This document shows, piece after piece, positions 9,490 to 19,020 of a DNA stretch of 64,000 nucleotides (the stretch's first letter is position 1; the number at the start of each line of letters is the position of its first letter). A program made the translations under genes and the position numbers. The notes under the pieces are model-generated. The model was not told the origin of the DNA and did not search any database. It saw nothing but the letters and a program-made list of their open reading frames with translations. The DNA is from an uncultured Lactobacillus sp. (GTDB lineage Bacteria; Bacillota; Bacilli; Lactobacillales; Lactobacillaceae), in the NCBI RefSeq assembly GCF_902491705.1, contig NZ_CABUIW010000003.1, forward strand, positions 1 through 64,000, given 5' to 3'.

Positions 9490-10551
9490 TTATTCTTGTT
9501 TATTATTTGCTTTTCTAAAAATCACACGCGTATCTGAGCCAATGTAATCAAGTAAAGCTAAATCATACGTTTTAACTTGTCCTAAAACATTAACCTTTTG
9601 GTCACATGGCAAATCTCGTTTAGTAATTTCGATTTCGCCTTCATAATGTTGATACAAGTTATTATCGATCGTCACACTACCCTTTGGCCGTGCATAAATA
9701 TTATCTTGTGGCTCAGTAGGCAGACTTCTCTTTTCCCTACTTTCTTTAAGTCTTACGACATCACGTGCAACATCTGGTCTATTATGCCAATCATTTTCAA
9801 ATAATTCTGGAATCTCGGTATCAAGGTGCAACGTAATCGCATCTTCTTTTTCATAATTAGTAATAGTCTCAATTGCATCCCTAGTTAGTTGTGGATCCCC
9901 TACAAAGATGTAATCACAGTCATACTTTTTCAATTCCAAAATCGCAGCTAATGGATTTTCATATCTTTGCTTCTCTAGTGTTGGCAATCCTGCAAAAATT
10001 GGCCCACGCAATTTGCCATTACCTGCAATAAAAGCAGCTGTCTTCAAATTATACTTGTGTAGCCACTTATTTTTCTCATGCATCCAATGCGCTTCAAGTC
10101 CTGTTTCAGGCCGTGGGTAGAAATTATGACCTGCAGTAAGCTTTTCAAAGTTAGCATTGCTGTATTTCAAATTATCGATGTCATCTTGCGTAATCGTGCT
10201 GGCATTAAGAACTACCGGCATCTCCTTAGATAACTTGGCAATCAATTCAACTGAAAAGCCTTCGTCTACTCTAATACCAGTTAAATTCAAGCTCTTGATT
10301 TGTTGAACACTGTTAGCATTAATATCCAAATTTTGCAGGATAGTTTCTGACACATCCGCAATAATTTTTAAGTCTAAATTTTTACACCAATCAGTTAAGT
10401 TGGCTAATCTTTTTAAAATAGTTTCACCATCGGTATCTGCTGCCTCAAGTTGAGTAAATACACATGTAAAACCACTGTTTCTCATCGCTAATAAATAATT
10501 GTAATCCTCAGACGTTAAGTCATGTCCAAGATAAACTGAAAAACCTAACAT
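9490..10551 (-). CDS. DUF871/MupG-like 6-phospho-N-acetylmuramidase family protein
   Basis: The 353-aa protein matches the DUF871 (MupG) family: an N-terminal TIM barrel (about residues 1-235) starting MLGFSVYLGH, and a C-terminal cyclophilin-like barrel (about residues 250-350). MupG of Staphylococcus aureus splits MurNAc-6-phosphate-GlcNAc during cell-wall recycling, so a role in muropeptide or phospho-disaccharide salvage is likely. No PTS or MurQ gene is adjacent here, so the substrate remains inferred. GAGG precedes the ATG, and a CcpA-like site overlaps its upstream region. Confidence 0.8.
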   Translation of the reverse strand: MLGFSVYLGHDLTSEDYNYLLAMRNSGFTCVFTQLEAADTDGETILKRLANLTDWCKNLDLKIIADVSETILQNLDINANSVQQIKSLNLTGIRVDEGFSVELIAKLSKEMPVVLNASTITQDDIDNLKYSNANFEKLTAGHNFYPRPETGLEAHWMHEKNKWLHKYNLKTAAFIAGNGKLRGPIFAGLPTLEKQRYENPLAAILELKKYDCDYIFVGDPQLTRDAIETITNYEKEDAITLHLDTEIPELFENDWHNRPDVARDVVRLKESREKRSLPTEPQDNIYARPKGSVTIDNNLYQHYEGEIEITKRDLPCDQKVNVLGQVKTYDLALLDYIGSDTRVIFRKANNKQE

Positions 10552-10582
10552 TCTTATCCTCTAAATTCTTTTAAGTCTATAT

Positions 10583-10596
10583 GTAAAACGCTTTCT
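10583..10596 (-). promoter_or_regulatory. Possible cre (CcpA) site upstream of the MupG-like gene
   Basis: The minus-strand sequence AGAAAGCGTTTTAC resembles the cre consensus TGNAANCGNTNNCA, with an intact AAAGCGTTTT centre but mismatched ends. It follows directly after a -10-like TATGAT. A match of this quality can arise by chance in AT-rich DNA. Confidence 0.35.
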
Positions 10597-10669
10597 AAAT
10601 TATCATAGCACAAATTTTTCTTGCTTTTTTGTTCAAAATATTGTTAAATACATATAAATAAATTAAAAA

Positions 10670-10934
10670 GCTATGAAAAAGACGAGTAAATAATCTAATT
10701 CTTTACAGTGAATTAGTGCTAGTGCGAAACTAATAGACCCTGGATTATTGAAAAACACTTTTAGCAGCTCACCGAAATAATAATTCTTATAGTAGGTTGA
10801 GACGTCTCCGGTACGTTACCACGCCGGTGGAGCATGATAGTGCTTCATGAGGAGGTCTATTATAGACAACATGGGTGGTACCGCGGAAAAAGCCTTTCGT
10901 CCCTAGCAATTAGGGAGCGAAGGGCTTTTTCTTT
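10670..10934 (+). promoter_or_regulatory. T-box leader, asparagine-specific, upstream of asnA
   Basis: A tRNA-sensing T-box. The lower stem AAAAG/CTTTT and the inner stem AATAATC/GATTATT enclose a loop-E pair AGTA...GAA. The specifier is read as AAC (10754-10756) followed by A, which is an asparagine codon. The T-box sequence ATGGGTGGTACCGCGG (10871-10886) is canonical. It is followed by the terminator AAAAAGCCTTTCGTCCCTA...TAGGGAGCGAAGGGCTTTTT (10887-10934). Uncharged tRNA-Asn should allow read-through into asnA. Confidence 0.93.
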
Positions 10935-10978
10935 ACTCTCAACTAAAAACAAAAATTATTTTTAGAAAGAGGATTTTT

Positions 10979-11992
10979 ATGGAACTTATTTTACCTGAAG
11001 ATTACCGTCCAACTTTAACTGTTCGTGATACCGAAGCTGCAATTGTCTACATTCGAGAGACTTTCCAAGATAAGCTTGCTTCTATTTTGGGTGTACAAAG
11101 AATGTCTGCACCAATGTTTGTTGAAAAAAACACCGGTTTAAACGATAACTTAAACGGTGTTGAACGTCCTGTTGCCTTTGACATGAAGGCTATGCCAAAA
11201 GACGACACAATCGAAGTTGTTCACTCACTTGCTAAATGGAAGAGATTAGCTCTTAAGAGATACGGCTTTGGTATGCATGAAGGCCTCTACACTAACATGA
11301 ACGCTATTCGCCGCGACGAAGATTTAGACAACTTCCACTCCATTTACGTTGACCAATGGGACTGGGAAAAGATCATCCGTAAAGAAGAACGTAACACAGA
11401 TACTTTGGAAATTACCGTTAACAAGATTTTTAAAGCAATTAAAGAAACTGAAAAATTAGTTTCAGCTCGCTACCCTGGTTCTACTTACCGCTTAGGCGAC
11501 CACGTTTCATTCATTACTACCCAAGAATTGGAAGACCGCTGGCCTGACCTTACTCCAGAAGAGCGTGAAGACAGAATCGCTAAGGAAGAAAAGGCAGTCT
11601 TCATTATGAAGATCGGTGACAAATTAAAGCGTAGCGGTAAGCCACATGATGGTCGTGCACCTGACTACGATGACTGGCAATTAAACGGTGACTTAGTCTT
11701 CTGGTATGAACCATTACAAAAGAAATTGGAAATTTCTTCAATGGGTATCCGTGTTAGCGAGGAAAGCCTGCGTGAACAACTTAAGAAGGCTCACTGCGAA
11801 GATCGTGCTAAATTACCATTCCACCAAATGCTTTTAAAGGGTGAATTACCATACACTATCGGTGGTGGTATCGGACAATCACGTTTGTGCATGCTTTTAC
11901 TTGGTAAAGCTCACATCGGTGAAGTTCAAGCCAGCATCTGGCCTAAAGAAATGGTTGAAGCTTGCGAAGCAGACCATATTCATTTGCTATAA
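10979..11992 (+). CDS. asnA: Aspartate-ammonia ligase (asparagine synthetase A)
   Basis: AsnA makes asparagine from aspartate and ammonia with ATP to AMP plus PPi; it is a class II aaRS-like cytosolic enzyme. The 337-aa length is normal. Family motifs seen are RVSAPMF-like [25 protein letters not shown] near the start, [22 protein letters not shown], and the C-terminal [14 protein letters not shown] motif 3. AGAGGA lies a few bases before the ATG. An asparagine T-box leader precedes it, so expression should rise when asparagine is short. It is monocistronic with its own terminator. Confidence 0.97.
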   Translation: MELILPEDYRPTLTVRDTEAAIVYIRETFQDKLASILGVQRMSAPMFVEKNTGLNDNLNGVERPVAFDMKAMPKDDTIEVVHSLAKWKRLALKRYGFGMHEGLYTNMNAIRRDEDLDNFHSIYVDQWDWEKIIRKEERNTDTLEITVNKIFKAIKETEKLVSARYPGSTYRLGDHVSFITTQELEDRWPDLTPEEREDRIAKEEKAVFIMKIGDKLKRSGKPHDGRAPDYDDWQLNGDLVFWYEPLQKKLEISSMGIRVSEESLREQLKKAHCEDRAKLPFHQMLLKGELPYTIGGGIGQSRLCMLLLGKAHIGEVQASIWPKEMVEACEADHIHLL

Positions 11993-12001
11993 TAACCGCA
12001 C

Positions 12002-12044
12002 AAAAAAAGTGCATTAGCTATCAATTAGCTGATGCACTTTTTTA
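12002..12044. terminator. Bidirectional terminator between asnA and APC permease
   Basis: AAAGTGCAT plus TAGCT pairs with AGCTGATGCACTTT, flanked by A and T runs. It lies between the convergent asnA and permease genes. Confidence 0.85.
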
Positions 12045-12054
12045 TTTGTCTATT

Positions 12055-13446
12055 TTACTTACGTTCTCTTCTTGAAATCCAAGACATAATCAATGGCAAA
12101 ATTACAAAGCCAAAAATCATCATTGCGATAGCGTACCAGTTAACGCCAATAACTTTACCTGCCGCATTGGTTACACCAAATTGTGCTTGCCAGTTATATT
12201 CAACTAGTAAGAAGACCACAATAATGATTGATAAAATTGGCACAACAACGTCAGTCCAAACGTTCTTATCAGCCTTTAAAACTTCTTCCTTGGTCTTGCC
12301 ACGATAGAACTGAATAACCGCAATAGGTACGACAATAAAGCCTAAGAATCTAACCATCGCACTTAAAGTGATCAAGTTTACCATATTATATTCAAATGCC
12401 ATTGGAATTAAGATTGCTAACCCTACTGAGATGAAGAAGGTTCTAATTGGAAAGTTATTCTTCGTTCTCTTAGTAAGTGCCTCAGACATTTGACCTTCGC
12501 GAGCCATCGCTTCCAAAATACGTGGTGCGTTAAAGCTGGATGCAACGTTGATACCAAACATAGATATAAGTGCACCTACCAAGATAACGTCACGCAAAAT
12601 TTCATTATTAAAAATAGCAGCTACAGCAACAACCTGCTTGGTGGTCATAAGAGCCTTAGGATTGAGCACCATGGCAACTGCTACAACGCCGATATATACA
12701 AGCGCAATAATCAAGATAGCTAAAGGAATCGCACGTGGCAAATTCTTTTCAGGATCCTTCATATCATCTGAACCTGAAGCAACTGATTCAAAGCCGGTAA
12801 ATGCATAAAAGGCTGACACAATAGCCATTACAAAAGTAGTTGTAGTCAAAGTAGGTACAATCTTTTGGCCGTTTTGAGTAATTTGATCAACTTCTGACAA
12901 ATTACTTGAAGCACCTGTGGTAATCAATAATATTACCCCGGCAATAATAATTAAAACTAAGGCTGCAAGTTTGCCAATAGTAGCTAAGTTCATAACCCAC
13001 TTCACTACACGTTGACCAAATAAATTGATAATCGTAATGATTGCCATTAAAATTAAGAAACCAATCGTTACATTCAATGCTTTATTTGGATCGCCACCAA
13101 AAATAGAAATTGTTGACTTGATAACTCCGACAGCCATTACGCCCCATGCAACGCTGGCAGAGAAGTAACGAAGCACGCCCATATAAAAACCAACCTTATC
13201 ACCAAAGGCAGCTTTTGAGTAGGCATATGCAGCACCTGATTTAGTTACATATTTTGATGCGGCCGCAAATGAAATCGCCAAAATAGAAGCAAAAATTGCG
13301 GCAATAAAATAAACGATTAAAGCTTTTGAACCAGCTTGTTGAACTACGCTACCTGGTGTTAGGAAAATTCCTGAACCAATGATTGCGTTAATAGCAAGCA
13401 AGACAATGGACCAAAAACCTAATTTATCCCCTGTTTTCTCATTCAT
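12055..13446 (-). CDS. APC-family amino acid permease
   Basis: This 463-aa, twelve-helix transporter belongs to the amino acid-polyamine-organocation family. The helix 1 motif AINAIIGSGIFLTPG carries the unwound GSG(I/V)F substrate-binding segment, and AFYAFTGFESVASGSDDMKDPEKNLPRAI is the typical helix 6 region. It is 17 bases downstream of a C26-family gamma-glutamyl hydrolase on the same strand. The pair probably imports and processes a glutamine, gamma-glutamyl or polyamine-type compound, though the substrate is inferred from context only. GAGAG precedes the ATG. Confidence 0.85.
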   Translation of the reverse strand: MNEKTGDKLGFWSIVLLAINAIIGSGIFLTPGSVVQQAGSKALIVYFIAAIFASILAISFAAASKYVTKSGAAYAYSKAAFGDKVGFYMGVLRYFSASVAWGVMAVGVIKSTISIFGGDPNKALNVTIGFLILMAIITIINLFGQRVVKWVMNLATIGKLAALVLIIIAGVILLITTGASSNLSEVDQITQNGQKIVPTLTTTTFVMAIVSAFYAFTGFESVASGSDDMKDPEKNLPRAIPLAILIIALVYIGVVAVAMVLNPKALMTTKQVVAVAAIFNNEILRDVILVGALISMFGINVASSFNAPRILEAMAREGQMSEALTKRTKNNFPIRTFFISVGLAILIPMAFEYNMVNLITLSAMVRFLGFIVVPIAVIQFYRGKTKEEVLKADKNVWTDVVVPILSIIIVVFLLVEYNWQAQFGVTNAAGKVIGVNWYAIAMMIFGFVILPLIMSWISRRERK

Positions 13447-13463
13447 TGTTTAAACTCTCTTTT

Positions 13464-14192
13464 TTATTTTGCGTTATCAACTACAAATTTGAATAAATTA
13501 TTCATGAAAGCAACGTCAGGATTACGGTGCAGCATTTCTGGATGCCATTGAACCGCAATCACGTTGCCTTTTTTGTTTTCTAATCCTTCAACTACGCCAT
13601 CTGGAGCAGTGGCAGAAGCAATAAGATCTGGAGCAACATCCTTAATCAATTGATGGTGGAATGAATTAACTCTGAATTCTGTTTTACCTAAAATTTCAGC
13701 TAATTTACTGCCTGGATCTACCTTCATCCCGTGAGTTGGCAAACTAGGAGTATGTCCTTGCATATGCTTTAAAGTTAAGCCATCACGGTATGACAAGTCT
13801 TGATAAAGCGTGCCACCATGTGCAACATTGATGATTTGAGCACCGCGACAGATACCTAGTACAGGAATTCCATTTTCTTCTGCTAGTTTTAATAAACACA
13901 TATCAAAGTGATCACGTTCAGGCCAAGTTGCGCCAATCTTTTGCAAAGGCTCTTCTCCATAAAAGCGTGGATCGACGTCGTGTCCACCTGAAAGAATCAA
14001 GCCTTGAACATTGTTGAGCTGCTCTCTAATTACCTCGTCATCTTCAGTAAACGGAATGATGTATGGTACACCTCCATTTTGAACAACTGAATCAACGTAA
14101 TCCTCATTCACATAACTACGACGATACCCGGGAAATATTCCGCCATTGTCGATAATTACTGAGCCAGAAATACCAATAATTGGTTTATTCAT
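13464..14192 (-). CDS. Gamma-glutamyl-gamma-aminobutyrate hydrolase family protein (peptidase C26)
   Basis: The 242-aa protein is a class I glutamine-amidotransferase-like hydrolase of the PuuD/C26 family. The nucleophile is Cys115 in GICRGAQ, with the catalytic His/Glu in VQWHPE and the oxyanion region GLILSGGHDVDPRFYGEEP. PuuD-type enzymes release GABA or other amines from gamma-glutamyl conjugates. The other putrescine-pathway genes are absent, so the real substrate may be another gamma-glutamyl amide. It is first in a two-gene unit with the APC permease. GGAGGAG lies five bases before the ATG. Confidence 0.88.
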   Translation of the reverse strand: MNKPIIGISGSVIIDNGGIFPGYRRSYVNEDYVDSVVQNGGVPYIIPFTEDDEVIREQLNNVQGLILSGGHDVDPRFYGEEPLQKIGATWPERDHFDMCLLKLAEENGIPVLGICRGAQIINVAHGGTLYQDLSYRDGLTLKHMQGHTPSLPTHGMKVDPGSKLAEILGKTEFRVNSFHHQLIKDVAPDLIASATAPDGVVEGLENKKGNVIAVQWHPEMLHRNPDVAFMNNLFKFVVDNAK

Positions 14193-14336
14193 ACATGCTC
14201 CTCCTCACTTACTTTTTGTATGGGACTATTATACCTATTTAATATGCAATTGTACACTTAAAATATTCTATTCTACTATACAAACTTTTTAAGCTAGATT
14301 TAAAAATTATTTGCCCAGCTACTTACTTATCCCACG

Positions 14337-14364
14337 TTGACTATTAAAAACAGGGGGGTAAAAT
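14337..14364 (+). promoter_or_regulatory. Promoter of the 14.4-17.6 kb ABC transporter pair
   Basis: A -35 TTGACT (14337-14342), a 16-base spacer that includes a run of six G, and a -10 TAAAAT (14359-14364). GGAGG sits nine bases before the first ATG. Confidence 0.5.
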
Positions 14365-14409
14365 TAACATAATATTAAAATATTTTTAAACTACTTTGGA
14401 GGAAAATCT

Positions 14410-15996
14410 ATGACAACAAAGGAGCTATTGAAAACAAACATCCCGCGCTCTATTTGGATTTTGTTTGTATATGTGCTCTACGCAATTGTGGGAACGCTTG
14501 GAACCTACCTTTTTAAGTATTCCTTAAATGCCCTTACAACCAAAAACCTAAATAGTTTTATTTTCTGGGAAATATTAACAACTGCAACAGAATTAGCTAC
14601 TGCTCTATTATTGCCAATTGCAACTGTTGCCTTTACTCGCCAGATTCAAGACTATTTGCATGAAATTAGAAAAGATATCATGCATTATTACTACAACGGC
14701 GATGATGAAAAAGTATCTACAATGCAAAATGATCTGACCAGCAATTTAAAAATTCTATCAACAGACTTTGCTACGCCATTGATCACAATCTTTAGTGGCT
14801 TACTTTCAATTATTTTTTCAATTGGCATCTTGATCAGCATGAGCTGGATTTTGATTGTAACTACGGCAGTTTTGGCAGTAATTACCTTATCTTTACCTAA
14901 ACTCCTTGAGAAAAAGATGTCTCAAGCAAATGCAGTAGTTAACCAAAAAAATGAGTATCTGCTTAATGCAATTGCCCACTGGCTCGGTGGACTTCAAGAA
15001 TTGCGTCGCTACAACGCTTTTGTTCGCTTAAATAAAAAACTAAAAGAAGCAAGTAATCAATACGTTGAAGCTAACAAAAATAATATATTGTACCGTAATT
15101 TGTCCGATGTCATTAACGGTCTGGGCAATACTATTGCTCAATTAGGCATGGTTTTAATTGCCGCCATTTTATTTTTTAACCACACTATTTCTTTTGGTGA
15201 TTTTGGGGTAGCTTCTAGCTTTGCCTTTACCATTTTTGGTGGTATTTGGGACATCACGGATTCTCTTACTAAAATCAAATCTACTAAGACTTTACGTGAA
15301 GAAACAGCTAAGTTGCGTCAAGCAAAGTCCGTTACTACTCCTACTCCAGCCTACGGAGTTACCGCTACTAATTTAGTTGCTAAATACGACAACGGTGAAA
15401 CAATTTCTTACCCTGACTTCACAATTAAGCCTGGTCAAAAAGTCCTGCTCACTGGTGATTCAGGTACAGGAAAATCCACCTTGTTTAAGCTCCTACTTAA
15501 TAAGTTATCTCCTAAAAATGGTCAAATCGTCTTTTTAGATAAAGACGGAAAATCTATTAAAACACCTGCTCAAGTTGGCAATCTTCCTCAAGATCCCGTT
15601 GTCTTTCCCGCTTCAATTCAAGACAACATCACAATGTTTAATCAAAAATTGAAAGACCAAGTTAAAACTGCAGTTGATCAAGTTCAACTGACTAGTGATT
15701 TAGCTAAAATGCCTGCCGGCCTTGATACTCAAGTTAATTTGAAAACTGAGAATCTATCGGGTGGGCAACGGCAGAAGGTCGTACTGGCTCGCAGTCTGCT
15801 TCATGATCAGCCATTTGTTTTGATGGATGAAGTTACTAGTGCAATCGATCAAGCAGGTACCGAGAAGATTTTGGACAATTTACTCAAAACTAAAAAGACG
15901 ATCTTAATGATCGCCCACAACTTTACGCCTGAAATGAAAGCAAAATTTGATCAAGAAATTAAGTTAACAGCAGTAAGAAAGGAGGCAGCCGAATGA
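14410..15996 (+). CDS. ABC half-transporter (membrane plus ATPase), subunit 1 of pair
   Basis: The 528-aa exporter half has about six membrane helices (residues 15-290) fused to an ATPase domain: Walker A GDSGTGKST, signature LSGGQRQK, Walker B VLMDEVTSAID and H-loop IAHNF. It overlaps the next gene by ATGA, so the two should form a heterodimer. It is homologous in sequence and layout to the pair in the lanthipeptide locus (34.7-37.9 kb). There is no C39 peptidase domain. No precursor gene was found nearby. Peptide or drug export is likely. Confidence 0.85.
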   Translation: MTTKELLKTNIPRSIWILFVYVLYAIVGTLGTYLFKYSLNALTTKNLNSFIFWEILTTATELATALLLPIATVAFTRQIQDYLHEIRKDIMHYYYNGDDEKVSTMQNDLTSNLKILSTDFATPLITIFSGLLSIIFSIGILISMSWILIVTTAVLAVITLSLPKLLEKKMSQANAVVNQKNEYLLNAIAHWLGGLQELRRYNAFVRLNKKLKEASNQYVEANKNNILYRNLSDVINGLGNTIAQLGMVLIAAILFFNHTISFGDFGVASSFAFTIFGGIWDITDSLTKIKSTKTLREETAKLRQAKSVTTPTPAYGVTATNLVAKYDNGETISYPDFTIKPGQKVLLTGDSGTGKSTLFKLLLNKLSPKNGQIVFLDKDGKSIKTPAQVGNLPQDPVVFPASIQDNITMFNQKLKDQVKTAVDQVQLTSDLAKMPAGLDTQVNLKTENLSGGQRQKVVLARSLLHDQPFVLMDEVTSAIDQAGTEKILDNLLKTKKTILMIAHNFTPEMKAKFDQEIKLTAVRKEAAE

Positions 15997-17576
15997 ATTT
16001 CAAGGAATATGTAAAAGTTAATCCATTTAGATTTGTTGTCTTTGCGCTTTCCACATTTCTAATGGCAGTTATAATCATTGGAATGTGTTACTTTACTCAA
16101 TTAGTAGCTGATATTGTTTTGACTAGGAATTGGCGCAGCTTTTTAATCATTCTTATACTTGACGGAATTTGCGGTATATTAGCTTATGCACTTCAGGGTC
16201 TTGCACTATATTCAAACACTATTCAAGAACAAGAACTTAACGACAAAGTTCGTCAGCAACTCGTTCAAAACTACTACAATGATGGCAAAATGCATAAAGT
16301 TAGCGAAATGCAAAACCGCTTAACCAACGACCTTCAGTTAATCAACAATAGTTACTATGAAATGCTGTTTAATCTGATCTACGGTATTGGACTAGTTATC
16401 TCAACTATTGTCTATTTAATCTTATTAAACTGGCAATTATTGCTCGCTATCTTGATCTTAGTAGCAATCACACTATTTTTACCTAAGCTTACTGAAAAGC
16501 CACTACAAAAGGCAACAGAATTTATTTCAGACAGCAACAAAGTATATTTAGACAGTTTAAACGATTGGTTATCAGGTCTAGATCAAATTCGCCAATTTTT
16601 AGCTGGAGCAAAATTATTCTCAGTCACAGAAAATGCTTCAAAGAAGCTAGAAGACGCTACCGTTAAACAAACTACTTATACTCAATTACTAAAAGCAGTT
16701 AACGGTATCGTAACTGCAATTTTCGGATTACTGCTCTTCATTTTAACTGGTTATCTCATTGTTAATGGTCAAGCATCAATTGGTGTGCTTTTAATTATTG
16801 GTAACTTTAGATTCTACTTAAATCAAGGTATCCAATTGATCACCGTTTCTCGCGGCCAGATGAAAGGAACTGAAAAATTAATTAATGAAGTTGATCAAGA
16901 ACTTGTTCCAGTTTCTTCTAAGCAAAAATTAGATTTGGCAACTCCTACGGCTTTTTCAACTCAAGATTTGCAACTACAGTTCCCTAATGGTGAAAAGCTC
17001 ACTTACCCAGATTTACAAGTTAAAACCGGCGAAAAAATTCTTTTAACTGGTGACTCAGGCGCTGGTAAGTCTACTCTCTTTAAATTGATCTTAGGCGAAT
17101 TAAAGCCAAGTTCTGGAGAAGTTGATTTTCAAGATAAAAATGGGAAAACTATCATTCCTGATTTAAGTAAAATCGGCTACATCCCTCAAGATCCTGTTGT
17201 TTTCCCTGCCTCTATTAAAGACAACATCACAATGTTCAACAAAAAACTTGATTCTAAGGTAAATGATGTCATTTCTTCTGTTAACTTCAGCGATGATATT
17301 GCCAAATTCAAAGATGGCGTCAACGAGCAATTAAACCTGGACAAACTCAATATTTCGGGTGGACAAAGACAAAAGATCGTTTTGGCGAGAGCAAAAATTC
17401 ATAATAGTGAGATCATTTTAATCGACGAAGGTACAAGCGCAATTGATCAAAAAGCCACAATGAATATCTTGCATAATTTAGTTAAAACACCAGCCACCAT
17501 CGTCTTTATCGCCCATAACTTCAACGAAGAAATGCGACAATTATTTGATCGTGAAATTCATTTAGTCAAAAATTAG
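15993..17576 (+). CDS. ABC half-transporter (membrane plus ATPase), subunit 2 of pair
   Basis: This 527-aa exporter half has six helices and an ATPase domain: Walker A GDSGAGKST, signature ISGGQRQK, Walker B ILIDEGTSAID and H-loop IAHNF. It is translationally coupled to the preceding half-transporter by a 4-base ATGA overlap. Its C-terminal half is very similar to the 34.8-36.3 kb protein of the lanthipeptide locus, for example the stretch IVLARAKIH and the ending IAHNFNEEMRQLFDREIHL. The substrate is unknown. Confidence 0.85.
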   Translation: MNFKEYVKVNPFRFVVFALSTFLMAVIIIGMCYFTQLVADIVLTRNWRSFLIILILDGICGILAYALQGLALYSNTIQEQELNDKVRQQLVQNYYNDGKMHKVSEMQNRLTNDLQLINNSYYEMLFNLIYGIGLVISTIVYLILLNWQLLLAILILVAITLFLPKLTEKPLQKATEFISDSNKVYLDSLNDWLSGLDQIRQFLAGAKLFSVTENASKKLEDATVKQTTYTQLLKAVNGIVTAIFGLLLFILTGYLIVNGQASIGVLLIIGNFRFYLNQGIQLITVSRGQMKGTEKLINEVDQELVPVSSKQKLDLATPTAFSTQDLQLQFPNGEKLTYPDLQVKTGEKILLTGDSGAGKSTLFKLILGELKPSSGEVDFQDKNGKTIIPDLSKIGYIPQDPVVFPASIKDNITMFNKKLDSKVNDVISSVNFSDDIAKFKDGVNEQLNLDKLNISGGQRQKIVLARAKIHNSEIILIDEGTSAIDQKATMNILHNLVKTPATIVFIAHNFNEEMRQLFDREIHLVKN

Positions 17577-17582
17577 GTCAAA

Positions 17583-17613
17583 CAAAAACAGCACCACTGT
17601 GCTGTTTTTTTGT
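17583..17613. terminator. Terminator between ABC pair and amino acid permease
   Basis: AAAAACAGCAC pairs with GTGCTGTTTTT around CACT, with A and T runs on both sides. It ends both the plus-strand ABC unit and the minus-strand permease. Confidence 0.85.
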
Positions 17614-17616
17614 TTA

Positions 17617-18990
17617 TTATGCTTTTTTTCGATGCTTAATCACATAAGCTAATGCTGCCACAATCAAAACAATTGCTCCGACTGTTACTGATAAACGAGT
17701 CTCAGGGTTAATGAACATGAAGACTACAATTAAAGTCAACATGAACAATGCAAAGTAATTTGAATATGGATATAGTGGCAACTTAAATGGGTGATTTTCC
17801 ATCAAATGTGGATTTTTACGTCTGAATCGGAGTTCTGCAAGCAAGATAACGAACCAAGCTACCATCCCTGGTAAAACTGATGAACTATATACCACAACAA
17901 AGACATTAGCTAAGGATTTGTTAAAGAACTGAATTAACACATTAAGCATGAAGCCAATGAAAATACCACCAGTAATTCCGATAATTGCGTGACTTGGCAC
18001 AATTCTCTTAGATACATATTTGAATGTCTTAGGAGCTTCACCTTCGTGAGCTAGCTTATAAAGCATACGACTTGATGAATAAATACCAGAGTTAGCACCT
18101 GACAAAGCAGCAGTTAAAACAACGAAGTTAATGACTGATGCGGCTGCAGTAATTCCGACTTTGGCAAAAGTATTAACAAATGGTGAACCGATATTGCCTA
18201 GTTCATTCCATGGATAAATCGTTACGATAACGAAAATGGCACCGACATAGAAGATTAAGATTCGCCATAAAACGGATTTAACACTTTTAACAACAGCTTC
18301 TTGTGGGTTGGCTACTTCACCTGCAGAAATACCAATTAATTCAATTCCTTGATATGAACCAGCGATAATTGCCATGGAGAACAAGAAGCCCTTTACACCA
18401 CCAGTGAAGAAACCGCCATTTTTCCATAAATTAGAAAAACCAACTGGGTGTCCACCATTACCAAAGCCAAACAAGATGACCATAAAGCCCAAAACAATCA
18501 TCAAAATAATTGTGACTACCTTGATCATTGCAAACCAGAATTCTAGTGTTGCATAAGCCTGGGCACTAGCTAAGTTAGCTAAAAGCAAGAATAGAATGAT
18601 GACTACACCGGCGATCCAGTCGCTTGTTCCCGGCCACCAGAAGCGCAAATATTCAGTCGTCGCAACAACTTCTGAAATACCAACAACAATATATTGGAAA
18701 ACGTTAGCCCATTCTGCTAAATATCCTGCAATTGGATGAACGTGCGTTGAAGCATAATCCGCAAAAGAACCTGTACCTGGATCAACGTATAACATTTCCC
18801 CAAGTGCACGCATTACGATATATAAGATCAGCCCTACAAACATGTAAGCAAGTAATACTGATGGACCAGTCCATTTAATAGTTGAAGCTGACCCCATGAA
18901 CAACCCAACACCGATCGCTCCCCCGAGCGAGATCATTTCCATTTGTCCGGCCGTCATCGACCGCTTTAATTCAGGCGCTTTTTTCGCCAT
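17617..18990 (-). CDS. Amino acid permease (AAT family)
   Basis: This twelve-helix APC-superfamily permease of about 457 aa carries the AAT-type N-terminal motif GGAIGVGLFMGSASTI and the helix 6 region GSYQGIELIGISAGEVANP. I start it at the ATG at 18990, which has AAAGGGAG six bases ahead, rather than at the TTG two codons upstream. It lies about 30 bases downstream of another permease of the same family on the same strand. The exact amino acid cannot be told from sequence alone. Confidence 0.87.
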   Translation of the reverse strand: MAKKAPELKRSMTAGQMEMISLGGAIGVGLFMGSASTIKWTGPSVLLAYMFVGLILYIVMRALGEMLYVDPGTGSFADYASTHVHPIAGYLAEWANVFQYIVVGISEVVATTEYLRFWWPGTSDWIAGVVIILFLLLANLASAQAYATLEFWFAMIKVVTIILMIVLGFMVILFGFGNGGHPVGFSNLWKNGGFFTGGVKGFLFSMAIIAGSYQGIELIGISAGEVANPQEAVVKSVKSVLWRILIFYVGAIFVIVTIYPWNELGNIGSPFVNTFAKVGITAAASVINFVVLTAALSGANSGIYSSSRMLYKLAHEGEAPKTFKYVSKRIVPSHAIIGITGGIFIGFMLNVLIQFFNKSLANVFVVVYSSSVLPGMVAWFVILLAELRFRRKNPHLMENHPFKLPLYPYSNYFALFMLTLIVVFMFINPETRLSVTVGAIVLIVAALAYVIKHRKKA

Positions 18991-19020
18991 ACACAACTCC
19001 CTTTCTTAGTATTTCATTCC

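Noticed and set aside
18997..19020. Hairpin AGTATTTC/GAAATACT between the two amino acid permease genes
   Set aside because: On the coding (minus) strand no T run follows the stem; on the plus strand nothing upstream needs termination.
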